From: Rathayibacter tritici
GTDB lineage: Bacteria; Actinomycetota; Actinomycetes; Actinomycetales; Microbacteriaceae
Length of the DNA: 64,000 nt
Direction of reading: 5' to 3'
Assembly: GCF_002932875.1 (NCBI RefSeq)
Contig: NZ_PSWS01000058.1
Span: 62,001 to 126,000, forward strand
The notes beneath the pieces were generated by a model. That model was not told where the DNA came from and searched no databases. It saw nothing but the letters and a program-made list of their open reading frames with translations. The translations under genes and the position numbers were made by a program. This document shows positions 10,252 through 19,800 of the stretch, one piece after another; positions within the stretch are counted from its first letter, which is position 1; each line of letters starts with the position of its first letter.

Positions 10252-11184
10252 TTAGGCCGCCCGCGGTCCCACCGGCTCCACGTGGGCACCGCAGCCGGTC
10301 AGGAACGTTGAGAGTTCCCCCCAGGCGTCCTCCGCGATGGTGGTGTGGGGACGCCGCGCGAGGTCGGCCAGTGCATCCGTCAGCTCCTCCGCGCCGGTGA
10401 CGATTCGGGTCCGCACCGAGCCGGCGCCCTGCCATGCGGGAGCGTAGGTCGTGACGTCCGGGTGGCTGTAGAGGACCGCGGTATCGAACCACGGAGTCGG
10501 CAGTCCCTGCTCGGCGAGGTGGTCCTTCAAGCGGGCAGCCTGTGTCCGGACGTGCAGGGCGGGGACCCGGTGCTCGAGGTGCGTCCTGACCGTCCACTGC
10601 GCCGCGGTGTCCGGAGCGATCTGGACGGCGAACGCATCGGGCAGCGCGTCCTCGTCCATGAGCACGCCGTAGGACGGGTGCACAGTACCGGGCCGAACGC
10701 CGTCGAAGACCACCCCCTGCCAGTACTTGGCCTCGATGATGATCGCTCCGTGCCGGGTCAGCAGGAGGTGATCGATCTGGGCGAGGAAGCGCCGCGTCGT
10801 TCGGGCATCAGCCGGCACGAAGACGACATTCGTAGCGAGCAGGCCGGACAAACCCGCCGCGAGGCAGGCCTCGCGGATCAACCGGTGCGAGACGGCCTCT
10901 CCCTTCCAGGTCTTCGCGAGTGCTCTCCGACTCTGCTCGGCCTCCTCACGCACCGTCTGGAGCTCGACCTGCCTCTCCTCGAGCTCCGCCTCGTGCGTGC
11001 GGGACACAGCGTCGAGATGATCCCGGTGGCCCTGCTGGAGCTGCGCGGAGGAGCGCTCGTTCTCCTCCGCGGCTCTGCGCGCGTCGACCGCCGCCGCCGC
11101 ACGCCGCCTTCGTCCGAGCAGAATCGTGATCACGAGGGTCAGGGTCAGCACGGCCGTTACGGCCCAGGGCAGTGTCTCGTTCAT
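10252..11184 (-). CDS. NERD domain-containing membrane protein
   Basis: 310 residues. An N-terminal transmembrane helix (about 6-24) is followed by a coiled coil of about 75 residues (EENERSSAQLQQGHRDHLDA), then a NERD (nuclease-related) domain with IDHLLLTRHGAIIIEAKYW. The Asp and the ExK of that motif match the restriction-endonuclease-like catalytic core. The family is poorly characterised; a role in handling DNA or RNA at the membrane is an inference. I chose the ATG at 11184; a TTG four codons upstream is possible. It stands alone, convergent with the tRNA terminator and divergent from the Nif3-like gene. Confidence 0.85.
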   Translation of the reverse strand: MNETLPWAVTAVLTLTLVITILLGRRRRAAAAVDARRAAEENERSSAQLQQGHRDHLDAVSRTHEAELEERQVELQTVREEAEQSRRALAKTWKGEAVSHRLIREACLAAGLSGLLATNVVFVPADARTTRRFLAQIDHLLLTRHGAIIIEAKYWQGVVFDGVRPGTVHPSYGVLMDEDALPDAFAVQIAPDTAAQWTVRTHLEHRVPALHVRTQAARLKDHLAEQGLPTPWFDTAVLYSHPDVTTYAPAWQGAGSVRTRIVTGAEELTDALADLARRPHTTIAEDAWGELSTFLTGCGAHVEPVGPRAA

Positions 11185-11341
11185 GCCGCCAGGCAATCAC
11201 GGACCACCGACCACGCGCCCGTGGCGCTCGATAACGCGCCGACCCGGCGGATCGGCCAGGCGGCATCCTCGCCACCTTCAAGCGGGCCGTGCGGGTGACG
11301 CCCTTCACGCCGTCGAGACCGAGCACCGCGCTGGGCGCCCC

Positions 11342-11347
11342 TACCCT
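11342..11347 (+). promoter_or_regulatory. -10 hexamer of leaderless Nif3-like gene
   Basis: TACCCT, then ggacac, then the ATG at 11354. Confidence 0.5.
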
Positions 11348-11353
11348 GGACAC

Positions 11354-12169
11354 ATGCCCACTCTGCGCGACGTCCACGCCGTCATCGATCGTCTCTGGCC
11401 CGAGGCGGCTGCCGAGAGCTGGGACGCTCCCGGACTGGTGACGGGTGACCCCGCCGCCTCCGTCGAACGCATTCTGCTGACCGTCGATGTCGTCTCGGAC
11501 ACCGTCGCCGAAGCGGTCGACGGCGGCTTCCAGCTGCTGATCGCGCACCACCCGCTGCTGTTGCGCGGAGTCACCTCGATTGCGGAGGACGGCTACAAGG
11601 GGCGCCTGCTCGCCGAGCTGATCCGCAGCGGCTGCGCCCTCGTGTCGGCCCACACGAACGCCGACATCGTGACCGACGGCGTCTCGGATGTCATCGCGAC
11701 GCGGCTCGGCCTGACCGGCGCCACACCGCTGGTCCCCGGCTCCGACCCCTCCGTCGGGCTGGGGCGTGTCGGCGACCTGCCGGAGGAGGTCACCCTCGGC
11801 CGTCTCGCCGCGGCGGTCGCCGACCTCCTGCCCGCCACGGCCGGGGGAGTGCGGGTCGCGGGCGGCTACGAGAGCCCGGTGCGCCGCGTCTCGCTCTGCG
11901 CAGGAGCGGGGGACTCGCTCCTGGACGCCCCCGCGGTCCGCACGAGCGACGTCTTCATCACCGCCGACCTCCGGCACCACCCGGCCTCGGAGGCCCGTGA
12001 GAAGGCTCTGCACGGGACAGGCCCCGCGCTCATCGACGTCTCGCACTGGGCGAGTGAGTGGCTGTGGCTCGACGTCGCCGCGGCCGCTCTGCGCGAGGCC
12101 CTCCCCACGGTGACCGTCGAGGTGAGCGAGACCCGTACCGACCCGTGGGATTTCGCGATCGTGCACTGA
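11354..12169 (+). CDS. Nif3-like dinuclear metal center protein
   Basis: 271-residue member of the Nif3/YbgI family, proteins that form toroidal hexamers with a two-metal site. Visible signatures are the N-terminal ESWDAPGLVTGD, the metal ligands IAHHPLLLRG and VSAHTNAD, and the C-terminal FITADLRHHPASEA and DVSHWASEW blocks. A GTP cyclohydrolase-I type 2 role has been suggested for some members but is not established. Starts 6 nt after a TACCCT -10 with no Shine-Dalgarno. Followed 67 nt later by the zinc-ribbon-family gene, a common pair in actinobacteria. Confidence 0.92.
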   Translation: MPTLRDVHAVIDRLWPEAAAESWDAPGLVTGDPAASVERILLTVDVVSDTVAEAVDGGFQLLIAHHPLLLRGVTSIAEDGYKGRLLAELIRSGCALVSAHTNADIVTDGVSDVIATRLGLTGATPLVPGSDPSVGLGRVGDLPEEVTLGRLAAAVADLLPATAGGVRVAGGYESPVRRVSLCAGAGDSLLDAPAVRTSDVFITADLRHHPASEAREKALHGTGPALIDVSHWASEWLWLDVAAAALREALPTVTVEVSETRTDPWDFAIVH

Positions 12170-12236
12170 GCTGCCGCGGGCACGGGAGAATGGACGCGGC
12201 GCGCCCACCCTGCGTGCCGGGAACGAGGACCGCCAC

Positions 12237-12974
12237 GTGAAAGCCAGCCCCGCACACCAGCGCGAACTCCTGACTCTGGCGAGTCTGGACACGAGGGGAG
12301 CACAGCTGCGCCACGCGCTCGCGACGCTTCCGCAGATCGCGCGGATCCAGGCGATGCAGGCCCGTGACAACGAGACCCGTCGCGGCCTCGCCGAGCGCAC
12401 CGGGCGCCTCGAAGACGTGCGCACCGAACTCGGCCGCATCGAGTCTGACGTCAGCGTCGTCGAGAAGCGCCTCACGCGCGACCGGGACCGCCTGCAGACC
12501 GCATCTGCCGCGAAGGACATCGCCGCGCTCGAGAGCGAGATCTCCTCCTTGGTGAAACGCCGGGGCGACCTGGAGGACATCGAGCTGACGCTGATGGAGC
12601 GCATCGAGGGCATCGAAGCCGAGGTCGCCGCCGCTCGAGCCGAGCGCGACGAGGTCATCGCCTCGCTCACCACTCTCGCCGAGGAGCGCGACGCGCAGGC
12701 CGAGAAGCTCCGCGACAAGCAGGAGGCGCTGGCCCGCGACCGCGCCGATCTCGTCACGACGCTCCCAGAGGATCTCGTCGAGCTCTACGACAAGCAGCGC
12801 GCCCGCTATGGCGTCGGAGCGGCACTGCTGCGCGGCAAGGTGTCCGAGGGCAGCGGAGTCGCGCTCACCGAGTCGGATCTGTCCTGGATCCGCGCTTCTG
12901 CACCGGACGAGGTTGTCCTCTGCCCCGATAGCGGCTGCATCCTGGTGCGCGGCGAAGAGTCGACGCTCGCCTGA
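12237..12974 (+). CDS. Coiled-coil protein of the C4-type zinc ribbon family (degenerate ribbon)
   Basis: 245 residues. Residues about 1-175 form a long helical hairpin/coiled coil (heptads through RLTRDRDRLQTASAAKDIAA). The C-terminus corresponds to the zinc ribbon of the CT398-like family, but where the family has two Cys pairs I see only one reduced motif, LCPDSGCILVRG; the first pair is replaced by RGKVSEGSGVAL. The protein therefore probably cannot bind zinc in the standard way. Function unknown; usually next to the Nif3-like gene and rnpB in actinobacteria. GTG start at 12237. Confidence 0.88.
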   Translation: MKASPAHQRELLTLASLDTRGAQLRHALATLPQIARIQAMQARDNETRRGLAERTGRLEDVRTELGRIESDVSVVEKRLTRDRDRLQTASAAKDIAALESEISSLVKRRGDLEDIELTLMERIEGIEAEVAAARAERDEVIASLTTLAEERDAQAEKLRDKQEALARDRADLVTTLPEDLVELYDKQRARYGVGAALLRGKVSEGSGVALTESDLSWIRASAPDEVVLCPDSGCILVRGEESTLA

Positions 12975-12978
12975 GCCG

Positions 12979-12984
12979 TACACT
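12979..12984 (+). promoter_or_regulatory. -10 hexamer of rnpB promoter
   Basis: TACACT just after the stop codon of the preceding gene, 6-7 nt before the predicted 5' end of RNase P RNA. Confidence 0.45.
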
Positions 12985-12990
12985 GGACGG

Positions 12991-13371
12991 GCGAACGGGT
13001 CGGCAAGACGGTCGCGTCACCGCGGCGAGAGCCCGGTGCCGAGGAACGTCCGGGCTCCGCAGAGCAGGGCGGTGGGTAACACCCACCCGGGGCGACCCGC
13101 GAGACAGTGCCACAGAGAACAGACCGCCGCAGGCTTCGGTCGGCGGTAAGGGTGAAACGGTGGTGTAAGAGACCACCAGGGGCCGGAGTGATCCGGTCCG
13201 CTCGGTAAACCTCGCCCGGAGCAAGGTCAGACAGAGGACGATGCGGCTGCTCGTCGGGTCCTCGGGTAGACCGCTGGAGGGTCACGGCAACGTGGCTCCG
13301 AGAGAGATGGCCGTCCAGCGCCCGCCGAGAGGCGCGGCGTGAACAGAACCCGGCGTATCAGCCGACCCCTT
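12991..13371 (+). ncRNA. rnpB: RNase P RNA component (class A)
   Basis: The catalytic RNA that removes 5' leaders from pre-tRNAs. The 5' part pairs its ggtcggc (about 12998-13004) with gccgacc (about 13361-13367), forming helix P1. Conserved blocks seen: the GAGGAACGTCCGGGCTCC region (13040-13057), the ACAGAGAACAGACCGCC block (13110-13126), GGTAAGGGTGAAACGGTG, and the 3' block ending ...GAACAGAACCCGGCGTATCAGCC. Length about 380 nt, normal for high-GC Gram-positives. A perfect terminator hairpin follows at once. Confidence 0.93.
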
Positions 13372-13374
13372 CGC

Positions 13375-13408
13375 CATGAGATGCCCCGCCCCGGCGGGGC
13401 ATCTCATG
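13375..13408 (+). terminator. Terminator after rnpB
   Basis: Perfect 16-bp inverted repeat (CATGAGATGCCCCGCC and its complement) with only 2 nt between arms. It likely ends rnpB. The next 188 nt before ppgK show no further gene I can support. Confidence 0.8.
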
Positions 13409-13596
13409 CCCGTGCCGCCTTCCGCGTACGGCGGTCTCGAAACGCCGCCGGGTACTCCGACCAGCACGTCCCCCGCGCGTCGCAGCCCCACCATCAGCGG
13501 CCGCCGCCCGTAGCCGACCGCGACCCGCTCTACGAAACGCACCACCCTGGCACGCCAACCGCGCCGCGGCGGGCGGGGACCGCCGCGGACAACAAC

Positions 13597-14355
13597 TCAG
13601 CCCGCGAGGGCTGCCGCGCCGAGTATGCCGGCGTTGTTGCGTAGCGCGGCGGGGATGATCGGCGTGCGCAGATCGAGTAGCGGCAGGAATTCCTCGTGGT
13701 GTTTGGAGATGCCGCCGCCGACGATGAAGAGGTCGGGCCAGAGGAGCGCCTCGAGGTGGGAGTAGTAGCGCTGGAGTCGCTTCGCCCAGTGCTTGTAGTC
13801 GAGGTCGTCGCGCTCCTTGGCGGCGAATGACGCCTTCTTCTCGTAGTCTCCGCCGTGGATCTCGAGGTGGCCGAGCTCTGCGTTGGGGATGAGGGTCCCG
13901 TCGTGGATCTGCGCCGTGCCGATTCCCGTGCCGAGGGTGGTCATGATGACCAGGCCCTTGGTGTCCTTCGCCGCTCCGAAGCGGGATTCGGCGTAGCCCG
14001 CCGCGTCGGCGTCGTTGACGAAGAAGATGTTCCGGTTGAGCGCGTCTTCGAACAGCTTCTCGGCCTCGAGGCCGATCCATTCGTCCGAGACGTTGGCCGC
14101 CGACATCGTGCGGCCGTGGACGACGACGGCCGGGAAGCAGATGCCGACCGGGGTGTCCGAGGGGAGGTCCGGAATGTGCTCGAGGATCTGCTGAACGGTG
14201 GCGACGATGTCCTTCGGCTTTCCGCCGTCGGGGGTGGCGAGCTTCATCCTGTCGCTGAGCAGTGTGCCCGCGGCCAGGTCGACCGAAGCCCCCTTAATGC
14301 CCGTTCCCCCGATGTCGATCCCGATGGCGGTCGCCGCAGCAGTCATAGTCGCCAT
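13597..14355 (-). CDS. ppgK: Polyphosphate--glucose phosphotransferase
   Basis: Phosphorylates glucose using polyphosphate or ATP, feeding glycolysis; characteristic of actinobacteria. 252 residues, a ROK-family kinase. The N-terminal phosphate-binding motif is AIGIDIGGTGIKGA (residues 10-23), the second GTGIGTA near 142, with FVNDADAAG (catalytic Asp) near 120 and the HLEIHGG block. Start either at 14355 (MATMTA) or 14346. Divergent from the small SPOR-type gene. Confidence 0.93.
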   Translation of the reverse strand: MATMTAAATAIGIDIGGTGIKGASVDLAAGTLLSDRMKLATPDGGKPKDIVATVQQILEHIPDLPSDTPVGICFPAVVVHGRTMSAANVSDEWIGLEAEKLFEDALNRNIFFVNDADAAGYAESRFGAAKDTKGLVIMTTLGTGIGTAQIHDGTLIPNAELGHLEIHGGDYEKKASFAAKERDDLDYKHWAKRLQRYYSHLEALLWPDLFIVGGGISKHHEEFLPLLDLRTPIIPAALRNNAGILGAAALAG

Positions 14356-14398
14356 GCTAGCGAAGGGCGAGTGGTTCGGCCCGAAGCGGGGTCCAGCG

Positions 14399-14404
14399 TA
14401 GGAT
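14399..14404 (+). promoter_or_regulatory. -10 hexamer of leaderless gene at 14412
   Basis: TAGGAT, then 7 nt, then ATG. Confidence 0.45.
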
Positions 14405-14411
14405 CGCGCGC

Positions 14412-14600
14412 ATGGCTGACGGCGACGCGAATTCCTGGTGGTACAACCTCACGGCCGGCACGGTGGAGCAGGGCTTCGTATCCCCCTCCGTCGACCGGGT
14501 CGGACCTTTCTCCTCACGCGAGGAGGCGGCGCATGCTCTGGAGCGGCTGCGCGAGAACAGCCGGAAGTGGGCCGAGGAGGACGCTGCCGAGGACCGCTAG
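14412..14600 (+). CDS. Small SPOR-like domain protein
   Basis: 62 residues, resembling the short SPOR-domain proteins annotated in Microbacteriaceae. It starts MADGDANSWWYNLTAGTVEQ, followed by GPFSSREEAAHALERLREN, the typical 'DRVGPFSSREEA' phrase of SPOR modules, and ends in a charged helix. No signal peptide, so probably cytoplasmic, where peptidoglycan binding would be unexpected. Likely leaderless. Convergent with panB (6-nt gap). Confidence 0.85.
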   Translation: MADGDANSWWYNLTAGTVEQGFVSPSVDRVGPFSSREEAAHALERLRENSRKWAEEDAAEDR

Positions 14601-14606
14601 GCGCGG

Positions 14607-15419
14607 CTATTCGTAGCTGTGCTCGGCGCCGGGGTAGGCACCGGACTCGACGTCCTCCCGGTAGGCGGTTACGGCTCCGGTCAGTACTCCCCGCAGGTCG
14701 GCATACTGCTTGACGAAACGGGGGATGCGACCAGTGGTGAAGCCTGCGAAGTCGGTCCACACGAGGAGCTGGCCATCCACATCGGGTCCCGCACCGACTC
14801 CGATCGTCGGGATCCGTAGCTCCTGGGTGACCTGCCGCGCCGCATCAGCCGGAACCATCTCGAGGACGACGGCGAAGGCGCCCGCCTCCTGGACGGCATG
14901 CGCGTCGGCGAGCAGCTGCTCGAGCCCCTCGCCACGGCCCTGGACCATGTGCCCGCCGAGCCCGTGCTCGCTCTGCGGCGTGAAGCCGATGTGCGCCATG
15001 ACGGGGATGCCCGCCTCGACGATGCGGCGGATCTGCTCGGCCGAGCGCACTCCACCCTCGAGCTTCACCGCGTGCGCGTGCGTCTCCTTCATGAAGCGGA
15101 AAGCCGTGTGCAGCGCGTCGTCGGGCCCGGACTCGTACGAGCCGAAGGGCATATCGGCAACGACGAAGGCACGCTCCACGGCCCCAGCGACAGCACGCGC
15201 CAGGGGGATCAGCTCATCGACGGTCACGGGGAGCGTCGTGTCGTAGCCGAGTACGGTATTGCCGGCGGAGTCACCGACGAGGAGGAAGTCGATCCCGGCC
15301 TCGTCGAAAATCTTCGCCGTCAGCTGGTCGTAGCTCGTCAGCCCGGTGATGCGGACACCGGAGTCCTTCGCGGTCTGGAAGTGGCGGGTTCGAACGCGTT
15401 TGGCGGGCTGCGCGGGCAT
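14607..15419 (-). CDS. panB: 3-methyl-2-oxobutanoate hydroxymethyltransferase
   Basis: First committed step of pantothenate (CoA precursor) synthesis: transfers a hydroxymethyl group from methylenetetrahydrofolate to ketoisovalerate. 270 residues, normal. Signatures: MITGLTSYDQLTAKIFD-type start (residues 22 on), FLLVGDSAGNTVLGYDTT with the metal-binding Asp, VKLEGG, and GIPVMAHIGFTPQS. ATG at 15419 gives a short basic N-terminal extension common in this group. panC and panD are not in the window. Confidence 0.95.
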   Translation of the reverse strand: MPAQPAKRVRTRHFQTAKDSGVRITGLTSYDQLTAKIFDEAGIDFLLVGDSAGNTVLGYDTTLPVTVDELIPLARAVAGAVERAFVVADMPFGSYESGPDDALHTAFRFMKETHAHAVKLEGGVRSAEQIRRIVEAGIPVMAHIGFTPQSEHGLGGHMVQGRGEGLEQLLADAHAVQEAGAFAVVLEMVPADAARQVTQELRIPTIGVGAGPDVDGQLLVWTDFAGFTTGRIPRFVKQYADLRGVLTGAVTAYREDVESGAYPGAEHSYE

Positions 15420-15473
15420 GGGCGCCAGTCTACGGCGCGCCTGCAGCGCCCCGCGGGCCCCGGTCGAAGGCAG

Positions 15474-15479
15474 TAGCCT
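15474..15479 (+). promoter_or_regulatory. -10 hexamer of glnA2 promoter
   Basis: TAGCCT, about 25 nt before the ATG; the transcript would include AGGAGG (15492-15497), 7 nt from the start codon. Confidence 0.45.
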
Positions 15480-15504
15480 GAGGGTCGAAACAGGAGGGGT
15501 CTGG

Positions 15505-16842
15505 ATGGACAAGCAACGGGACTTCGTTCTTCGCACCATTGAAGAGCGAGGGATCAAATTCGTTCGCCTCTGGTTCACCGATGTCGTCGGCACGCTCAAG
15601 TCGGTCGCCATCGCGCCGGCCGAGGTCGAGGGCGCGTTCGCGGAGGGCCTCGGCTTCGACGGTTCCGCGATCGAGGGCCTCACCCGCTCGTTCGAGGCGG
15701 ACGTCCTGGCGCACCCCGACCCCTCGACGTTCCAGATCCTGCCGTGGCGCGGAGAGATCGACCCGACGGCGCGGATGTTCTGCGACATCACGACGCCCGA
15801 CGGTCAGCCCGCCGTCGCCGATCCGCGCAACGTGCTCAAGCGCACGCTGGCGAAGGCGGCTGAGCGCGGGTTCACGTTCTACACGCACCCCGAGATCGAG
15901 TTCTATCTGCTGAAGTCGTCGTCGTTCGGCGCCGAGGGGCCGGAGCCGGTCGACTCCGCCGGGTACTTCGACAACGTCCCCGGAGGCACGGCGCACGACT
16001 TCCGGCGGCGCTCCGTGCGGATGCTGGAGGACTTGGGTATCTCGGTCGAGTTCAGCCACCACGAGGCGGGACCCGGTCAGAACGAGATCGACCTCCGCTA
16101 CGCCGATGCGCTCACGACGGCCGACAACATCATGACCTTCCGCACGGTTATTAAGGAGGTGGCGATCGAGCAGGGCGTGTACGCGACCTTCATGCCCAAG
16201 CCGCTCTCCGGGCACCCCGGCTCGGGCATGCACACCCACCTGTCACTCTTCGAGGGCGACGTGAACGTGTTCTACGAGCAGGGCGCCCAGTACCAGCTGT
16301 CCAAGCTCGGCCGGCAGTTCATCGCGGGCTTGCTCAAGCACGCCCCCGAGATCACCGCGGTGACCAACCAGTTCGTCAACTCCTACAAGCGCCTCTGGGG
16401 CGGAGACGAAGCGCCGAGCTACGTCTCGTGGGGCCACAACAACCGCTCCGCCCTCGTGCGAGTGCCGCTGTACAAGCCGAACAAGGGCCAGTCCTCGCGC
16501 ATCGAGTACCGTGCCCTCGACTCCGCGGCGAACCCCTACCTCGCCTACTCGCTGCTCCTGGCCGCCGGGTTGAAGGGCATTGAGGAGGGCTACGAGCTCC
16601 CCGCCGAGGCCGAGGACAACGTCTGGGCGCTCTCGGACGCGGAGCGCCGTGCACTCGGCTACGGGGCCCTGCCCGCGAGTTTGGACCGCGCCATCTCGCT
16701 GATGGAGGAGTCGGAGCTGGTCGCGGAGACGCTGGGCGAGCAGGTGTTCAACTTCGTGCTGCTCAACAAGCGGAAGGACTGGGCCGAGTATCGCGCCCAG
16801 GTCACTCCGTACGAGCTGCGCAGCAACCTCGAGATGCTCTGA
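15505..16842 (+). CDS. glnA2: Glutamine synthetase, GlnA2 type
   Basis: 445-residue class-I glutamine synthetase. Active-site blocks are present: GFDGSAIEGLTRSFEADV, EIEFYLL, HHEAGPGQNEID, GHPGSGMHTHLSLF and SRIEYRALDSAANPYL. It lacks the adenylylation tyrosine of the GlnA-beta type: the corresponding loop reads AEDNVWALSDAE with Trp, so GlnE should not modify it. In other actinobacteria (Streptomyces, Mycobacterium) GlnA2-type paralogs are minor GS or GS-like enzymes; the exact substrate here is not provable. Forms a unit with glnE (10-nt gap). Confidence 0.93.
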   Translation: MDKQRDFVLRTIEERGIKFVRLWFTDVVGTLKSVAIAPAEVEGAFAEGLGFDGSAIEGLTRSFEADVLAHPDPSTFQILPWRGEIDPTARMFCDITTPDGQPAVADPRNVLKRTLAKAAERGFTFYTHPEIEFYLLKSSSFGAEGPEPVDSAGYFDNVPGGTAHDFRRRSVRMLEDLGISVEFSHHEAGPGQNEIDLRYADALTTADNIMTFRTVIKEVAIEQGVYATFMPKPLSGHPGSGMHTHLSLFEGDVNVFYEQGAQYQLSKLGRQFIAGLLKHAPEITAVTNQFVNSYKRLWGGDEAPSYVSWGHNNRSALVRVPLYKPNKGQSSRIEYRALDSAANPYLAYSLLLAAGLKGIEEGYELPAEAEDNVWALSDAERRALGYGALPASLDRAISLMEESELVAETLGEQVFNFVLLNKRKDWAEYRAQVTPYELRSNLEML

Positions 16843-16852
16843 CCTCTCGGCC

Positions 16853-19800
16853 ATGCCCCGGGAACGCTCTCTGCGCGATGTCGCTCGCCTCGGCTTCGCC
16901 GCGCTCGGCGAGACCGGAGCGCGGCTGGCCGAGGCGGAGCTGCTGGCGGGTCGGCAGCTCGAGTCCGTACTGCCCTCCTTTGCTCGCGTGGCCGATCCGG
17001 ACGAGGCTCTGCTCGCACTGATCGACATGCTGCGGCGGAACCGCGATCGGATGGACGCGGTCCTCGCCGACGATGAGGCTCTGACGCGCCTGCTGCTGGT
17101 GGTCGGGGCCTCCTCCGGGCTCTCCGACTTCCTGCAGCGGCGTCCCGAGGAGCTCGCGAGCATCCTGGAGCCGGTCCGGACTCTTTCCGGCCGCGCCGAG
17201 ATGAGGGCCGAGCTGCTGGATTCGGTCGGCGCGATCGACGGCTTCTCGACGCTTCGGGAGGAGGCGGGGTGGACCGCGCTGCGCGTGCGGTACCGACGCC
17301 TGCTCACCCGGATCGTGGTGCACGACCTCAGCCAAGCCGATCCGGTTTCGGCGATCGACCGGGTGACACGCGCGCTAGCCGACCTCGCCGGCGCGGCGTT
17401 GGAGGCCTCGCTCGCCGTGGCGCGGAGCGAGCTGGTCGGCGGCGCAGGCCCCGGACATGTCGGCCGGGACGAGGTGGCGGCCACCCGCTTCGCCGTGATC
17501 GGCATGGGCAAGGCCGGCGCCTCCGAGCTCAACTACGTCAGCGACGTCGATGTGATCTTCGTGGCCGAGGGCGACCCGGAGCGCGGGCTCTCGAACGCGC
17601 GCGCGATCGACATCGCCACCCGGCTCGCCGTTCTACTGATGCGCGGCACGTCCGCCCTGGCGATGGAGCCGGAGCTGTGGGAGGTCGACCCGAACCTCCG
17701 GCCGGAGGGAAAGCAGGGTGCCCTCGTGCGCACCCTCGAGTCCCACATCGCCTACTACGACCGCTGGGCGAAGAGCTGGGAGTTCCAGGCGCTCCTCAAG
17801 GCGCGTCCGCTCGCCGGCGATCTGGAGCTCGGTCGGGCGTACGTCGATGCGGTAGCGCCGAAAGTGTGGTCGAGCGCCTCCCGTGAGAACTTCGTCGAGT
17901 CGGTCCAGCGGATGCGCGAGCGAGTCACCGCGAACATCCCGCAGAACGATGTCCACTACCAGATCAAGCTCGGGCCTGGCGGGCTGCGCGACATCGAGTT
18001 CACGGTGCAGCTGCTGCAACTCGTGCACGGGCAGACCGACGACGAGATCCACATGCCCGGCACTCTGCTCGCCCTGGGAGCACTCGCCGAGCGCGGCTAC
18101 ATCGGCCGCGCCGCTGCGGAGGAGTTCGCGCAGGACTACCGCGCGCTGCGCCTCCTGGAGCACCGCGTGCAACTGCGGCGCCTGCGTCGAACGCATCTCA
18201 TGCCCCGCGACGAGCACGAACTCCGCACCCTCGCCCGCTCCAGCGGCCTCGCTCGCACGGCGGAGGAACTGCTGAGCGTCTGGAACGGCATCAAGAACCG
18301 CGTTCGCGGCCTGCACGAGCGTCTGTTCTACCGCCCGCTCCTCTCGGCCGTTGCCGCACTCTCCGACGGGGGAACCGAGCTCTCCACCGGCCAGGCGGAG
18401 GCGCGCCTCGCCGCCATCGGCTTCGCGGACGCCCGGGGGGCACTGGGCCACATTGCCGCGATGACCTCGGGCGTCTCGCGCCGCGCGAGCATCCAGCGCC
18501 ACCTCGTTCCGGTGATGTTGCAGTGGTTCGCGGACGGCCCGGACCCTGACTACGGACTGCTCGCGTTCCGTCGGCTCAGCGACGTCCTCGGCGGTACGCC
18601 CTGGTTCCTCCGCATGCTGCGCGACTCCTCGGGCGCCGCGAAGCGCCTGACGACGGTGCTCTCGGGATCGCGTTTCGTCGGTGAACTCCTCGACCGGATC
18701 CCGGAGTCGGCCGCGTGGCTCGAGGACGACGACGCTGTACGCCCGCGAAACGCCGCCCAGCTGGGCGAGGAGGTCCGCGCCGTGCTCGCCCGCCACGACA
18801 GCGCCGACGCGGTGGCCTCCGTCCTGCGTTCGATGCGCAGGCGGGAGGTACTGCGGACAGCAATGGGCGGCATACTGGGGCTCAGCACCATCGACGAGAT
18901 CGCGACGAGCCTCACCGACATCATCAGCGCCCTGCTGACCGGGGTGCTCGCTGCCATTCGCCGCGACAGCGACACGCGGCCCGGCTCCCAGGCCGAGTTC
19001 GCGATCATCGGCATGGGGCGCTACGGAGGAGCGGAGCTCGGCTTCGGCTCGGACGCCGACGTCATGTACGTGCAGCGACCAGGGACAGCCGAACCGCACC
19101 AGGCGCAGCTGTACTCCCAGTTCGTTGTCGCGGAGCTGGTGCGGTTGACCGAGGACTCGCGCCTCCCGCTGGACCTCGACGCCGACCTGCGCCCCGAAGG
19201 CAAGAACGGGCCGCTCGTGCGCTCTCTCGACTCGTACCGGGCCTACTATGCCCGTTGGTCGCTGACGTGGGAGGCGCAGGCGTTGCTGCGAGCCAGGGGA
19301 GTGGCAGGCGACCAGGCGCTGATCGACGACTTCACGGAGCTGGCCGACGGCGTTCGCTATCCCGCCGAGATCTCGGACCGCGACATCCGCGAGGTGAAGC
19401 GGATCAAGGCTCGCGTCGAGAGCGAGCGCCTGCCGCAGGGCGCCGATCCCCGCCGACACCTCAAACTCGGCCGCGGATCGCTGAGCGACGTGGAGTGGCT
19501 GGTGCAGCTCCTCCAGCTGCAGCACGCGCGCTCCTTGCCGCCCCTCCGGACCACGTCGACCCTCGTAGCGCTGGCGGTGGCGGAGGAGGAGGGCTTGATC
19601 GGCGGCCAGGATGCGAAGCGACTCCGCGCGGCCTGGATCCTCGCCTCCCGCGTCCGCTCGGGCACCACGCTCTGGGGGAACCGTACGAGCGACGTCCTCC
19701 CTACCGATCGCCGCCAGCTCGAGGGCGTCGCGCGCCTGCTGGAGTACCCGGCCGGCTCCGCGACGGCCCTGGAGGACGACTATCTCGGCGTAACCCGCCG

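Noticed and set aside
13282-13545. Minus-strand frame covering the end of rnpB and its terminator
   Set aside because: It crosses a structural RNA and a perfect terminator, with no family signature.
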